The translations under genes and the position numbers were made by a program. Below the pieces are notes generated by a model. The model did no database searches, was not told where the DNA came from, and was given only the letters and a program-made list of their open reading frames with translations. A stretch of 27,821 nucleotides of DNA from Spirochaetales bacterium (GTDB taxonomy: Bacteria; Spirochaetota; Spirochaetia; ARS1246). Location of the stretch: contig JABGPX010000432.1 of the NCBI GenBank assembly GCA_018644745.1, forward strand, positions 1-27,821, in the 5' to 3' direction. Of the stretch, positions 13,543 through 22,518 are shown piece after piece; position 1 is the stretch's first letter, and each line of letters begins with the position of its first letter.

Positions 13543-14913
13543 TCAGATTTGCAGGTCCGCTTTCACGGCATCAATCAATGCGGCTTGAGTGCTGTCTTTC
13601 TTTGACAGCGCCTTCAATATCCGCTCGTCGATGGTGCCCTTTGTAACGATGTGCTGCACCACAACCGTTTCGGAGCTCTGACCCTGCCGCCAGAGACGGG
13701 CGTTGGTCTGCTGGTATAATTCCAGCGACCAGGTCAGCCCGAACCAGACGAGACAGGAACCTCCGCTTTGGAGGTTCAGTCCATGTCCGGCAGAAGCGGG
13801 ATGAATCAGCGCAACAGGCAGCTCGCCACTGTTCCACCTGCAAATACTGTCGGCGGTGTCCAGTTTGGAGAACGGGATATGGAGCTTTTGCAGTCTTTCG
13901 GTGATACGCGAGAGATCATGCTTGAACCAGTAAGCCACAAGGAGCGGGTTACCACCGGCGGCTTCGATGATGTCCTCCAGAGCATCCAGCTTTCTGTCGT
14001 GTACGGTGATAGTTCCACCATCGTCCGCATAAATGGCACCGTTGGCCATCTGGCATAGCTTGCCGGAGAGAGACGCTGCATTGGCGGCAGTGATATCGCC
14101 GTCCGGCAGTTCCAGTATCATGTCTTTCCTCAGCTCATTGTACCTTTTGCGCTCATCCTCAGAAAGCAGAACGGTATACTCGCTGCTGACCAGCTCCGGC
14201 ATCTTCAAATGGTCAGTAGACTTCATCGAAATGGTGATGTCAGAGATCTTGCTGTATATCCGCTGCTCCGCGCCGGGCATGGGCTTGTAGCTGAATACGA
14301 CCTGGCCATTGCGCTTGTCCGGCATGAAGTAATCCTGCCGATAGTGGCTTATAAACCTACCAAGCCTAGCGCCCATATCCAGAAGCCGGAACTCTGCCCA
14401 TAAATCCATGAGGCCGTTAGATGACGGAGTACCTGTAAGCCCAATTATGCGCTTTACCTTAGGCCGGACCTTCATCAGCGCCCTGAAGCGTTTTGTCTGG
14501 TGGTTTTTGAATGACGAAAGCTCGTCAACCACTACGGTGTCGTAGCCCCACGGCAGCTTGCTGTCATCAATGAGCCACTGGACATTCTCGCGGTTGATGA
14601 TATAAATGTCGGCGGGCCTCATGAGTGCCGCTTTGCGTTCCGCTTCGGTACCGACAGCCACGGAGCAAATGAGGTTCTGCAGGTGATCCCACTTATCAAC
14701 TTCAGCGGGCCACCCTATGTTAGCTACTCTCAAAGGTGCGATTACTAGCACCTTATGGATTTCAAAGCTATCAAACAACAGATCGGCGAGTGCGGTCAGG
14801 GTAATCACAGTCTTACCTCAACCCAAGCCCATATCAAGAAAAACAGCAGAAATTACGTTGGATTCGGTATATTCTATTGCATACTGCTGATATTCGTGTG
14901 GTATGAACTTCAT
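13543..14913 (-). pseudogene. SNF2/DEAD-like helicase interrupted by TGA in the Walker A motif
   Basis: The gene should begin at the ATG at 14913, which has GGAGGTGAT upstream and overlaps the VRR-NUC stop as ATGA. Its first codons read MKFIPHEYQQYAIEY, the usual start of phage SNF2-type helicases, and reach DMGLG, where relatives continue KTVITLTAL. Here six extra bases put an in-frame TGA (14818-14820) inside the ATP-binding loop: GLG-stop-GKT. The rest, residues VITLTALADLLFDS onward, is intact with a DEAH-like box (VVDELSSFKN), TGTPSSNG, and the C-terminal helicase motifs QTNARLWRQGQ. A GTG at 14808 could restart translation, but that product would lack Walker A. The family normally remodels or unwinds DNA in this replication module. 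Either the helicase is dead, or a variant or error is present; TGA is a normal stop elsewhere in this phage. Confidence 0.85.
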
Positions 14914-15197
14914 TTGGCATCACCTCCAATCTCTGTGAGAATTTTTGTGATCTGCTGCTCATCGTCCAGAACGTAAACCTGGAAGCCGAGCCTGCGTAAT
15001 AACTTATGCCTTGCCAGCTGTAATGGGCGCGGCTTCTCACCGGGTGCTTTTACTTCCACGAAGGCCATATGTCCACCCGGTAGCAAGACGATGCGGTCGG
15101 GCATACCATCAAAGCCGGGACTAATAAACTTTGGCGCGATGCCTCCCATACTTTTTACTGTGCTGACCAGTTTGTGTTCTATCGTTTTTTCTCTCAT
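14910..15197 (-). CDS. VRR-NUC domain nuclease
   Basis: The 95-residue protein is a stand-alone VRR-NUC of the PD-(D/E)XK superfamily, the group that acts on branched DNA. Active-site residues are visible: Asp34 in GMPDRIVLLPGG, Glu48 and Lys50 in FVEVKAPG, and Gln60 in RPLQ. I chose the ATG at 15197 for its GGAGAG site; the frame is open back to 15401, but that part overlaps the VirE gene and the GGGACA repeat region. The stop overlaps the helicase start. VRR-NUC next to a SNF2 helicase is a standard pair in Firmicutes phages. Confidence 0.92.
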   Translation of the reverse strand: MREKTIEHKLVSTVKSMGGIAPKFISPGFDGMPDRIVLLPGGHMAFVEVKAPGEKPRPLQLARHKLLRRLGFQVYVLDDEQQITKILTEIGGDAK

Positions 15198-15212
15198 TTT
15201 CTCTCTCCATTT

Positions 15213-15349
15213 GGGACAGGGGGACAAGTAGGGACAACTTTTTCCTATATTACTTACGCGCGTGTGTGGGCACAGGTGTATCTTTTTTATCTTGTATAAA
15301 GCGTTTTGAATATAATAGAAAAGGTTGTCCCGTCCCATAGTCTTGTCCC
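15213..15349. repeat. Nested GGGACA inverted repeats between VirE and VRR-NUC genes
   Basis: On the + strand GGGACA occurs at 15213, 15221 and 15231, and its complement TGTCCC at 15326 and 15344, with a related GTCCC at 15332. The copies form nested dyads: GGGACAAC plus a T-rich run (15231-15244) against GAAAAGGTTGTCCC (about 15318-15331), and GGGACAAG against CTTGTCCC outside it. About 75 AT-rich bases lie between. This could be a regulatory or replication element; no protein gene explains it. Confidence 0.55.
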
Positions 15350-17692
15350 TTAACCTTTGCGTCTGTAGAGCCTTTGGCGGCCATACATCGGCTGCCGACA
15401 ACGTTCAGTGGTACGCTCCCAACCGTCAACCTGAGTCATTAAAGCCGCTAGCGCATAACTGTCAGCAGGCTTCATTTCCGACAAATTTCGCCCAAAGCAC
15501 TCGCACCATATTTCCGCGTTGGATACCTCGGTTCTGACATTCGCTCCATTCGGACGAGTCGGGTCGCTCTTATCAGCTACATAACTGCGACGGGTATAAA
15601 TGTCCATATCCTCCCAGCCGTCAGGCAGAAGCGTTTCGAGGTATTCCTCAACCATGCCTTGGCGCTCATCAATCTCCATGGCCGATTGCTGCATTCTTTC
15701 GGCTTCTTTTATCATGTCAGACTCGAGATACAACTTTTCGCCGCCTTCGTAGATTGCCTTTGCCTCCGCCCAAATCTGGTCACGTTCCTCTTTCGAAAAA
15801 TCCCAGCTTTTCTTCTGTTCCTCCTGATGTACCTTCACTATCCAGAAGCGGCGATTGCCGGTTATGTCGCGCAGGTAACCGCGCTCACCGTTGACTGAAG
15901 CGATGATAATGCACTGCCTCGGATGGCTCTCCACGGTTTTTCCATAGCTCGGACGGTACTTGTCGTCGGCGGTTGAGAGAAATGCTTTGACCTTTTCGAT
16001 ATCTGCTTTTTTCATTCCGGCAAGCTCGCCGATCTCAATTATCCAGAAGCCCTGCAGTTTTTCCGCGCCGGATTTGTCATTCATATCAGTGAGGGACAAC
16101 GTGTCCGAATAATACTCATCACCTACGAGATCTTTGAACAAAGTGCTTTTGCCGATACCTTGCGCACCGTCAATGACGAGTATACTGTCATACTTGACGC
16201 CGGGGTGATAAACACGAGCGACCGCTGCAGCGAAGGTCTTCCTGGTGACGATGCGAACATAGGGCATATCATCAGCCTGTAGACAGCGCATAAGGAGAGT
16301 TTCGATACGGGGTATTTTGTCCCATTCCGGCAGCGCGTCCATATAGTCGCGGATGGGATGGAATCGCCTGTCATCAGCCATTTTAGTAAAACTGACGTCG
16401 TGGTTACGGCTGGAGAATGAAACATAGCGGACATCCATCAAAGCCTTGATCTGCGCCGTGTCTGCATCGCGCCAAAACGCATTGTCGACCGGGCGTTCCC
16501 ATGGAGTATCACCCGTAACCTGAACACGGTTGGCAAGTTCGTTAAAGGCGAAGTTTGCGAAATCGGGGTCATTGTTGAGAATCAGCATTTCATTCCATAC
16601 ACTGTTTTCCAGAACCTTGCTTCTGGATTGATACTTGAGAAGGGTTCGCCAGTCTGCATTGTCCTGAAAATCCTTGTCTGCCTGTTTTCGCTTTTCCTCA
16701 ATGTCGAACAGCTTCACCCTGTCCAGCCCCATTGCGAACTCGCACATCTGTCTATAGGATTTTTTCTCGTCCTCGTCCTGAAATTTATGGATACGGACAA
16801 TATCAAAGGCGTTGCATAGTCTCAGATATGCAGGGTCTTTTGCATGGTGGCTGTAAACAAACTTACCGCCATCCTTGATTTCAACACCTGCCATGCTACT
16901 TGACTCGATAAGATGATATCTGTCCTCGCTGACCGTGGATTCATATACATCTGGCAAAAACTCGTCCAAGGCAAGATCGATAGGGAAATACGCTCTGTTA
17001 AAAAGTCCTATTACGCCTTCTTTTTCAAGTGGGTTCTTTACCTTTTGAAAATGAACTGAGTTTGCCTTACTCTCTCTTGACGAGGTAGGAAGCATTGTCG
17101 GATCTTTCCATTCGGCATGAGCCTCTAGAATGTCATCGGGGTTGAGCCATCCATTGTCAGTTTCCTTGTAAATAAACTCACCGTTGGATGCTGTACTCGG
17201 CCAGTACATCAGCTGATTTGGCTGATAGGAGCATTCGTCGAAATAATCAATGCCGAGCATTTCGGCTAAATATCTTGATACCGCTACAAATTCTTCTGGC
17301 GTCACATTCCTTGTCAGCGGGAACACAACACGAACTCGCGGATTGTCCGGCGTATGGCTATGTGTTGAATAAAGGACGGATGTATAAGGTGCTGTAGTTT
17401 CATAACTTTCCAGAAACTCCGCATTAATTCTGTCTCCGTCAAGGGCAATCATAGACCGCGACTCCACTGTGTCGATTTTTCGTCTGCCGTCTTTCAGCAC
17501 ACCGGCCACAAACCCGCCATGGTCTTTTGCCGTATCCTTCTGCGCCTTTGACAAATGAACATATTCCTCTCTCGACTCAGGCGTTCTGATCGTGATCTTT
17601 AAGCGGTCCTTGAGATCATGGAAGGTTGTAGTTTTATTTATCCATGTTTTAGCATGACGATTCCCGCCATAGGCTATTGATAGATTACGCAT
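15350..17692 (-). CDS. VirE-family primase/helicase
   Basis: The 780-residue protein joins a primase-like N-terminus to a P-loop ATPase of the virulence-associated E (VapE/VirE) family. In the first part, ALDGD (Asp85, Asp87) and STHSH (109-113) followed by RVRVVFPL resemble the catalytic acids and histidine of archaeo-eukaryotic primases. The ATPase has Walker A GAQGIGKST (509-517), a Walker B-like FWIIEIGEL (549-557) and ITGNRRFW sensor sequence further on. Such proteins prime and unwind phage origins and pair with the family A polymerase upstream. The ATG at 17692 overlaps the preceding gene by 8 bases. The length fits the family. Confidence 0.92.
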   Translation of the reverse strand: MRNLSIAYGGNRHAKTWINKTTTFHDLKDRLKITIRTPESREEYVHLSKAQKDTAKDHGGFVAGVLKDGRRKIDTVESRSMIALDGDRINAEFLESYETTAPYTSVLYSTHSHTPDNPRVRVVFPLTRNVTPEEFVAVSRYLAEMLGIDYFDECSYQPNQLMYWPSTASNGEFIYKETDNGWLNPDDILEAHAEWKDPTMLPTSSRESKANSVHFQKVKNPLEKEGVIGLFNRAYFPIDLALDEFLPDVYESTVSEDRYHLIESSSMAGVEIKDGGKFVYSHHAKDPAYLRLCNAFDIVRIHKFQDEDEKKSYRQMCEFAMGLDRVKLFDIEEKRKQADKDFQDNADWRTLLKYQSRSKVLENSVWNEMLILNNDPDFANFAFNELANRVQVTGDTPWERPVDNAFWRDADTAQIKALMDVRYVSFSSRNHDVSFTKMADDRRFHPIRDYMDALPEWDKIPRIETLLMRCLQADDMPYVRIVTRKTFAAAVARVYHPGVKYDSILVIDGAQGIGKSTLFKDLVGDEYYSDTLSLTDMNDKSGAEKLQGFWIIEIGELAGMKKADIEKVKAFLSTADDKYRPSYGKTVESHPRQCIIIASVNGERGYLRDITGNRRFWIVKVHQEEQKKSWDFSKEERDQIWAEAKAIYEGGEKLYLESDMIKEAERMQQSAMEIDERQGMVEEYLETLLPDGWEDMDIYTRRSYVADKSDPTRPNGANVRTEVSNAEIWCECFGRNLSEMKPADSYALAALMTQVDGWERTTERCRQPMYGRQRLYRRKG

Positions 17693-18302
17693 TTAAGTAC
17701 CCTCCTCGAAAACGTGGCGTTTCGCCGTGTTCAAATCTCGCACAGCGAGCAATCCGATATGCCTTTTCTGTTTTGACAGTGTCCATATCTTGCAGATAGC
17801 TCGAATCATCGCCGAACAGTTCAAACCTACCGGCATGGTTAATGCCCGGATGAGCTGCGAAATAGTCTCCGTCAATGGTTTTAAAGTTAAACTCCTCCGG
17901 CCAGTCTCCGTGGTCAATATATGCTTTATCCCTGATGTATTGTGTAATGTCGTTGATGCAATCTCCACTTGGAATTGTACCCACCACCAGTGTCGCCGTT
18001 TTTGATTTTCCGCATTGTTCTGGATTTTCCATTCCAAGCGCCACAAAACGATTTATCTTATTCGCATCGTTATCATTCATTTGCCCTTTGACTTTGATAT
18101 AAAGGTCGCCGCCATCTCTGCCGTCAACGCCGTGCAGTAAAAAGTCAGGAAGATACTTCAGCCCGTTTCCTAGGTCATAACCTTCCGGCTCATATTCATA
18201 ATCCACACCGCAAGCATCGAAGAATACTGCCCAGCGTGCTTCTAACCTTGAACGGAATAAATAGCCGTTATATGGGGTCTGTATTGCTTTTAAATCTTTC
18301 AT
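17685..18302 (-). CDS. PD-(D/E)XK-like phage protein with altered active site
   Basis: The 205-residue protein starts with the layout of a nuclease fold seen in phage replication modules: FRSRLEARWAVFFD (Glu21), YEPEGYDL (Glu40) and LPDFLL (Asp53). At the expected E-x-K position it reads LYIKVKG, so Lys70 replaces the usual Glu, while Lys72 is kept. A single GAA-to-AAA change would explain this. The C-terminal half (YIRDKAYIDHGDW, FELFGDDSS) is not recognised. Start ATG overlaps the DUF4406 stop as ATGA. It may be an inactive nuclease, a protein using another acid, or a structural or DNA-binding relative. Confidence 0.75.
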   Translation of the reverse strand: MKDLKAIQTPYNGYLFRSRLEARWAVFFDACGVDYEYEPEGYDLGNGLKYLPDFLLHGVDGRDGGDLYIKVKGQMNDNDANKINRFVALGMENPEQCGKSKTATLVVGTIPSGDCINDITQYIRDKAYIDHGDWPEEFNFKTIDGDYFAAHPGINHAGRFELFGDDSSYLQDMDTVKTEKAYRIARCARFEHGETPRFRGGYLNA

Positions 18303-18724
18303 TTGAATACCTCCTCACAGTTTTCGTTAAAGTAGCGCAAGCGGTAATTCTTCCACTTGGCTCTTTTGATTTCAGCCTCCATGCCGGCTGAGATGGTTTT
18401 GCCGAACACCCATACCTCGGAGCACTTGCTCATAAGGGCATTTCCGAAGAACAACCCAAGGGATCGTTCAGCGGGATCTGCGTCGTTGAGAAACTGCGTG
18501 AACAGCAGGTGTGGCGCAACTGGTATATACCCCTTGTCCACGGCAAATCGGCTGTAATTTTGCGCGGCCTTTACGTTTTTCTCCACGTCTCCCGCATAGG
18601 GCGAGCAGATGTAGACAATAGGCCGGAATGCACGAAGCGCCCGTTCCTCTTTTTCAATTCGGGACAATGCTTCATAAGCGGTCGGGTCGTAGTAACCCTC
18701 GCTGTTATACTTGTCTATACTCAT
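18299..18724 (-). CDS. DUF4406 protein (nucleoside deoxyribosyltransferase-like fold)
   Basis: The 141-residue protein carries the family pattern IVYICSPYAGDVEKNVKAAQNYSRFAVDKGYIPVAPHLLFTQFL and, later, ALMSKCSEVWVFGKTISAGMEAEI. This matches DUF4406, related in fold to nucleoside 2-deoxyribosyltransferases; the SPY, PH and SAGM segments correspond to the substrate pocket. A role in nucleotide salvage or modification for phage DNA synthesis is plausible but not shown. I chose the ATG at 18724 because GGAGG lies six bases before it, rather than the frame start at 18754. Confidence 0.85.
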   Translation of the reverse strand: MSIDKYNSEGYYDPTAYEALSRIEKEERALRAFRPIVYICSPYAGDVEKNVKAAQNYSRFAVDKGYIPVAPHLLFTQFLNDADPAERSLGLFFGNALMSKCSEVWVFGKTISAGMEAEIKRAKWKNYRLRYFNENCEEVFK

Positions 18725-18801
18725 GTCTAACCTCCATTCTGAAAGGCTTCCCATCTACCTCTGATATCCACTGGAGGTGAGAGCCCATCTTTGACGAAAA
18801 A

Positions 18802-20742
18802 TCACGATTTTTTATAAAAATCTGTTTCATAGCCTTCGGCGCGGAGCAAAAGGCCCTTTGCCCAGGGCGGCGTCCGGCCCATCTTCTCGCAGACCGCTTT
18901 CAGCGACATGCTCGGGTCCGCTTCAATGACGAGCTCATCGTGTATATGCATCACGATGGAACAATAGCTAAGCGTCTGCATGGCGTAACAGAGAATGTCG
19001 CGGGCTGTGGCCTGCACAATGTTCTCCACGAACTTGGGGCCGTAAGAATCCAGACGCTCCCATTTCTTCGTGCTGCCGACACCTTCGTAAGTAATGCACT
19101 GGCCGCCGAACTTGTTTGTGCCTATCCGAGGCTTAACGTAGCAGAGCTTCCTGCCGGAAGGGAGCGTGATAAAAAGCATCCCGCTCTGGTAAGTAAATCG
19201 GATTCCGTGTGTTTCCGTTACAGTACGTTCCCTGACCGCCTTCATTGCAGCGCGGTCAATTTCCCACCAAAACTTAACGATGCGCGGATTGGATTGCCGC
19301 CATGCATCGACCAAAGGCGGGAGCTCATCTTCGGTGAGGCCCATGTCAAGAGCGCCCATTGCTTTCAGCGCACCTACCGATCCGCCGTAGCCGAGCGCCA
19401 ATTCCGATATTTTGCCTTTTTGCCGCAAATGGCTATTGGCTCCGTTCTTCTCGACCGGAACCCTGAACATTTGGCTGGCAGATGCGCAGTATATATCGCC
19501 GCCTTTGGCAAACACATTCTGACGCCACTGTTCACCTGCGAGCCACGCGATAACACGTGCTTCGATTGCCGAGAAGTCAGCCACGATAAACTTGGCGCCG
19601 GTCCTCGGGACGAACGCGGTGCGAATAAGCTGTGACAGTGTATCCGGCACGTCATCGTAGAGCATCTCCACTGCGGCAAAGTCACCGTTGCGAACAAGAG
19701 CGCGAGCCTGCTCCAAATCCTCCAGATGGTTTTGCGGGAGATTTTGCATCTGTATAAGGCGTCCGGCCCAGCGGCCTGTTCTATTGGCACCGTAGAATTG
19801 GAACATTCCACGGGCGCGTCCATCGGAGCAAACAGCCTTTTCCATCGCCTGATACTTTCTTATGGACGATTTGGCAAGCTGCTGCCGTAGAGCAAGAGCG
19901 TCCTGCAATTTCGGCGGCGCGGTTTTCAGCAGTTCTGCAACAGTCTTTTTTCCGAGTGTGTCGGTCTCAAGCCCGTTGTCGGAGAGCCACTGTTTCATCT
20001 GCTGTACTGAATTGGGGTTGTCCAGTTCCGTTATCTTTTTCATTGCGGCGATTAGCTCTGAGCGAGAGCGACCGTCCATGCCAATGGCCTGTTGTACAAG
20101 CGTCATATCCATCGCCACGCCACGGTCATTTATTTCCTGATCGTGGTGGTATTCGTCCCATACACTATCCGGCACCGGGAACTTGGCGAGCTTTACCTGA
20201 ATTGACATTTCCGCTTCTACGTCGCGGAGGTTATACCTTTTAAAGCTCGACCACTTGTCCGGCGCCTGATATGGATAATTGCGGGCACGCTGACCGTTGG
20301 CCTTTGTCGATGCGCAGGGCATACAGAAATAGCGAATGAGCTCTTTGCCCTCGGTCAATTTCTGCTTGTCGAGGCCAAGCACAATTCCGACGCCTTCCAG
20401 CGACAGCGGCAGCCCCATCGTCGCAGCCCAGACCATTGAACATTTCCATGCTGCCGGGTCGAGATATTCTCCGGTCGGATAGCCAAGGTAACGGGACAGG
20501 CAGACACGTTCAAAGTTTGCGTTAAAGGCCCACTTCGTTACGGATTCGTCTGTTATGGCGTTTATTATTTCACCAGGAATTTTCTCACCACCAGCAAGGT
20601 CAACGACCTGCACCGGACCTCCGTCTGCGCTGTAACCAAAAAGCAGAATCTCGAAATCCGGAGCTTCGGCGTAGCGATAAACACCTGCCTTTGCAAGATT
20701 GACACTGCTGTAGGTCTCAATGTCCATACTGAGTGATTTCAT
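18802..20742 (-). CDS. Family A phage DNA polymerase with 3'-5' exonuclease domain
   Basis: The 646-residue replicative polymerase has an N-terminal proofreading domain with SMDIET (Asp7, Glu9), AFNANFE (72-78) and YNLRDVEAEM (Asp174). The polymerase domain has motif A VADFSAIEARVIAW (Asp389), motif B RQKGKISELALGYG (Arg440, Lys444, Tyr452) and motif C HIHDELVIE (His601, Asp602, Glu603). All catalytic residues are present, so it should be active. It lacks the 5' nuclease of host Pol I, as usual in phage versions. The ATG at 20742 has AAAGGA upstream. It lies after the DUF2815 gene in a typical clostridial prophage replication module. Confidence 0.96.
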   Translation of the reverse strand: MKSLSMDIETYSSVNLAKAGVYRYAEAPDFEILLFGYSADGGPVQVVDLAGGEKIPGEIINAITDESVTKWAFNANFERVCLSRYLGYPTGEYLDPAAWKCSMVWAATMGLPLSLEGVGIVLGLDKQKLTEGKELIRYFCMPCASTKANGQRARNYPYQAPDKWSSFKRYNLRDVEAEMSIQVKLAKFPVPDSVWDEYHHDQEINDRGVAMDMTLVQQAIGMDGRSRSELIAAMKKITELDNPNSVQQMKQWLSDNGLETDTLGKKTVAELLKTAPPKLQDALALRQQLAKSSIRKYQAMEKAVCSDGRARGMFQFYGANRTGRWAGRLIQMQNLPQNHLEDLEQARALVRNGDFAAVEMLYDDVPDTLSQLIRTAFVPRTGAKFIVADFSAIEARVIAWLAGEQWRQNVFAKGGDIYCASASQMFRVPVEKNGANSHLRQKGKISELALGYGGSVGALKAMGALDMGLTEDELPPLVDAWRQSNPRIVKFWWEIDRAAMKAVRERTVTETHGIRFTYQSGMLFITLPSGRKLCYVKPRIGTNKFGGQCITYEGVGSTKKWERLDSYGPKFVENIVQATARDILCYAMQTLSYCSIVMHIHDELVIEADPSMSLKAVCEKMGRTPPWAKGLLLRAEGYETDFYKKS

Positions 20743-20810
20743 AGTTCAACCATCCTTTCAAAGTCCGAATAAGGTGGCAGATTGCTCCACCACCCTTACG
20801 GGATAGGTTC

Positions 20811-21386
20811 CTAGGCGAGGAAATCCTCGTCATCCTCGGTTGCGAAATCGTCCTCAGCGCTGAACTTGCCGCCTAACGGATCACCGTCACGCACCTTCTG
20901 CAGGTTGTTCAAGCCGCAGGCGATGCCTTTGTTACCGTTGCTGTTGAAGGCATAAAAGCTGATACTGGCTCTGCCATATACACCGCTGTATACTTCGGAA
21001 CGGATAAGAACGGGATTGCGGTCTGCATCCACGATGCCGGGAGCTGTAGCAGAATTGGCGTTGATGAAATAGGCGTTGGCATAAGCGGGATCATCAGGTC
21101 TTTCTATGTCACCGTCCCTGAGCGGGATTTTGATGGCTGCCATCGGAGGCGCAGACTTGCCGTTTCCTTTCAGTTTGGCTTCGCCCTCGTGATAGGCGGC
21201 TTCAATCGCAGCCTTCACCTTGGCGACGGACTTGGTATCGGACTTCGGAATAATGAGGCTGACCGAGAACTTTGGAGTGCCTCCGTTAATGCTCTTGGCC
21301 TCCCAGACGTTTGCATAGCTCCAGCGCGTGTTGGGACCAGTGATAACCTTCATAGGGTTGTTGACTTTGTTTGTGTTTTTATTCAT
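20811..21386 (-). CDS. DUF2815 protein, probable ssDNA-binding protein
   Basis: The 191-residue protein matches DUF2815 of Firmicutes phages: VITGPNTRWSYANVWEAKSINGGTPKFSVSLIIPKSD, then IPLRDGD and DAYAN-like PAYANAYFINANS, with SGVYGRASISFYAFN. The family is thought to be an OB-fold ssDNA-binding protein like T7 gp2.5, and the acidic C-terminus (DDFATEDDEDFLA) fits this, since such tails recruit partner proteins. I chose the ATG at 21386 with AAGGAG upstream; an earlier ATG at 21410 has no site. It sits between the DUF2800 nuclease and the polymerase and probably works with them. Confidence 0.88.
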   Translation of the reverse strand: MNKNTNKVNNPMKVITGPNTRWSYANVWEAKSINGGTPKFSVSLIIPKSDTKSVAKVKAAIEAAYHEGEAKLKGNGKSAPPMAAIKIPLRDGDIERPDDPAYANAYFINANSATAPGIVDADRNPVLIRSEVYSGVYGRASISFYAFNSNGNKGIACGLNNLQKVRDGDPLGGKFSAEDDFATEDDEDFLA

Positions 21387-22518
21387 AATCGTTTTTCTCC
21401 TTAAAATCATTTTTGGCTGTGTTCATTGCCGGACGTTTATCGCCCTCCAGCACGAGCGTCGGTTTGCCTTGCGGCTTTTCTATGTATGCCGCGAGGAGTT
21501 CGTCAAAGCGGGATTTGCCGAGCAGTTTCTGCATAGCCGTGACACCGAAAACCTTGCGTTCATACGGGTCAAAACCTGCAGCATCGACAACCTGCGCAAC
21601 CGCAGTCTCATTGGTGTATCTACGATTGGAACGGCCTTCGACTAGCTTCCAACCATCCCACTCCTTGCCGCTGATTGCCAGCCCAAGAGCGTATTCCTTG
21701 ATGTCGGAAGCCCATGCCACAAGATCGTCCAAGCGAGCGAGGATGCTTTCAACTTCGTCGTCCTCCAAGAGCGGAGGCAGTTTGAAGTCGTATTGGGCCA
21801 GTTCCATATTGGCTTCGGCTCTGGCTCGACAGTCGTACTTGGCTTTACAGAAGCCGCACCATTCGCCGCAGAGGAAGCTCCCGTCTCCTGCGAAAGCGAG
21901 GTCAGCGGAGGGCTTCAGAACCTCATCGGCCCAAAAGTACAGGTCATCTTTAGAAATGCTGTAGGTGCTGACATTGTCCCTTCGAGGCTGATAGATGATC
22001 ATTTCCACGGTGTCGATGTCGTAGATGACATTGAAGAGCTCCAAAGCACCGAGGGCGTAGCACATCATCTGCGGATTTTCGTTGGCGTCGACCATTATTC
22101 CGCGCCCATGCTTATAGTCGATGACTTTCAGCGTGCCGTCAGAGATGATGATGCAGTCGGCGGTACCGAAGCCTGATTCCACCCAGCGGGAAAAGTTCAC
22201 GCGCTGTTCGATAAGGACAACAGGATCAGCGCAAGTCTGCTTTGCGGCCTCCACCTGTTCGAGTACATAGGTGGCATAGCCGGTAGCGCAGTCGTCCATT
22301 TCTTCGTTGAACCAGGTGAGGTCCTCTGTTGGGTCCTCGACCTTCATGCCCAGCGTTTGGCGGAGCTTGTACTCGCAGAGGGTGTGGGCATCTGTGCCTT
22401 CGGCGGCATAGTCGCTGCCTTTGTCTGCATAGCTTTCACTTAGCCGAGCAGACGGTGGGCAGTGCAGCCAGCGCTCGGATGAGGATGCGGATAGGAATGC
22501 GTGTGCATTAGGTGGCAT
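21379..22518 (-). CDS. DUF2800 RecB-like PD-(D/E)XK nuclease with probable Fe-S cluster
   Basis: The 379-residue protein has the RecB-type core GFGTADCII (Asp121) and VIDYKHGRG (Asp134, Lys136), matching the phage DUF2800 family. Four cysteines resemble the iron-sulfur cluster of AddB/Cas4-type nucleases: Cys20 in ERWLHCPPSARLS near the N-terminus, and Cys221, Cys224 and Cys230 in EWCGFCKAKYDC (Cys217 is another candidate). It probably processes DNA ends in recombination or replication. The ATG at 22518 has GGAGG nine bases upstream and overlaps the preceding gene by 11 bases. Its stop overlaps the DUF2815 start by 8 bases. Confidence 0.9.
   Translation of the reverse strand: MPPNAHAFLSASSSERWLHCPPSARLSESYADKGSDYAAEGTDAHTLCEYKLRQTLGMKVEDPTEDLTWFNEEMDDCATGYATYVLEQVEAAKQTCADPVVLIEQRVNFSRWVESGFGTADCIIISDGTLKVIDYKHGRGIMVDANENPQMMCYALGALELFNVIYDIDTVEMIIYQPRRDNVSTYSISKDDLYFWADEVLKPSADLAFAGDGSFLCGEWCGFCKAKYDCRARAEANMELAQYDFKLPPLLEDDEVESILARLDDLVAWASDIKEYALGLAISGKEWDGWKLVEGRSNRRYTNETAVAQVVDAAGFDPYERKVFGVTAMQKLLGKSRFDELLAAYIEKPQGKPTLVLEGDKRPAMNTAKNDFKEKNDYE

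Noticed and set aside
14818..14820. TGA read as an amino acid (alternative genetic code or Gly/Trp recoding)
   Set aside because: TGA is used as the normal stop in several overlapping gene pairs (for example 6419, 12831, 14910, 18299), and Trp is encoded by TGG throughout.
14910..15401. 163-residue version of VRR-NUC starting at 15401
   Set aside because: The extra N-terminus overlaps VirE and the repeat region; the ATG at 15197 has a good ribosome site and matches family size.
18940..19635. 231-codon plus-strand ORF opposite the DNA polymerase
   Set aside because: It lies wholly antisense to the intact polymerase, has no recognised domain and fits no operon.
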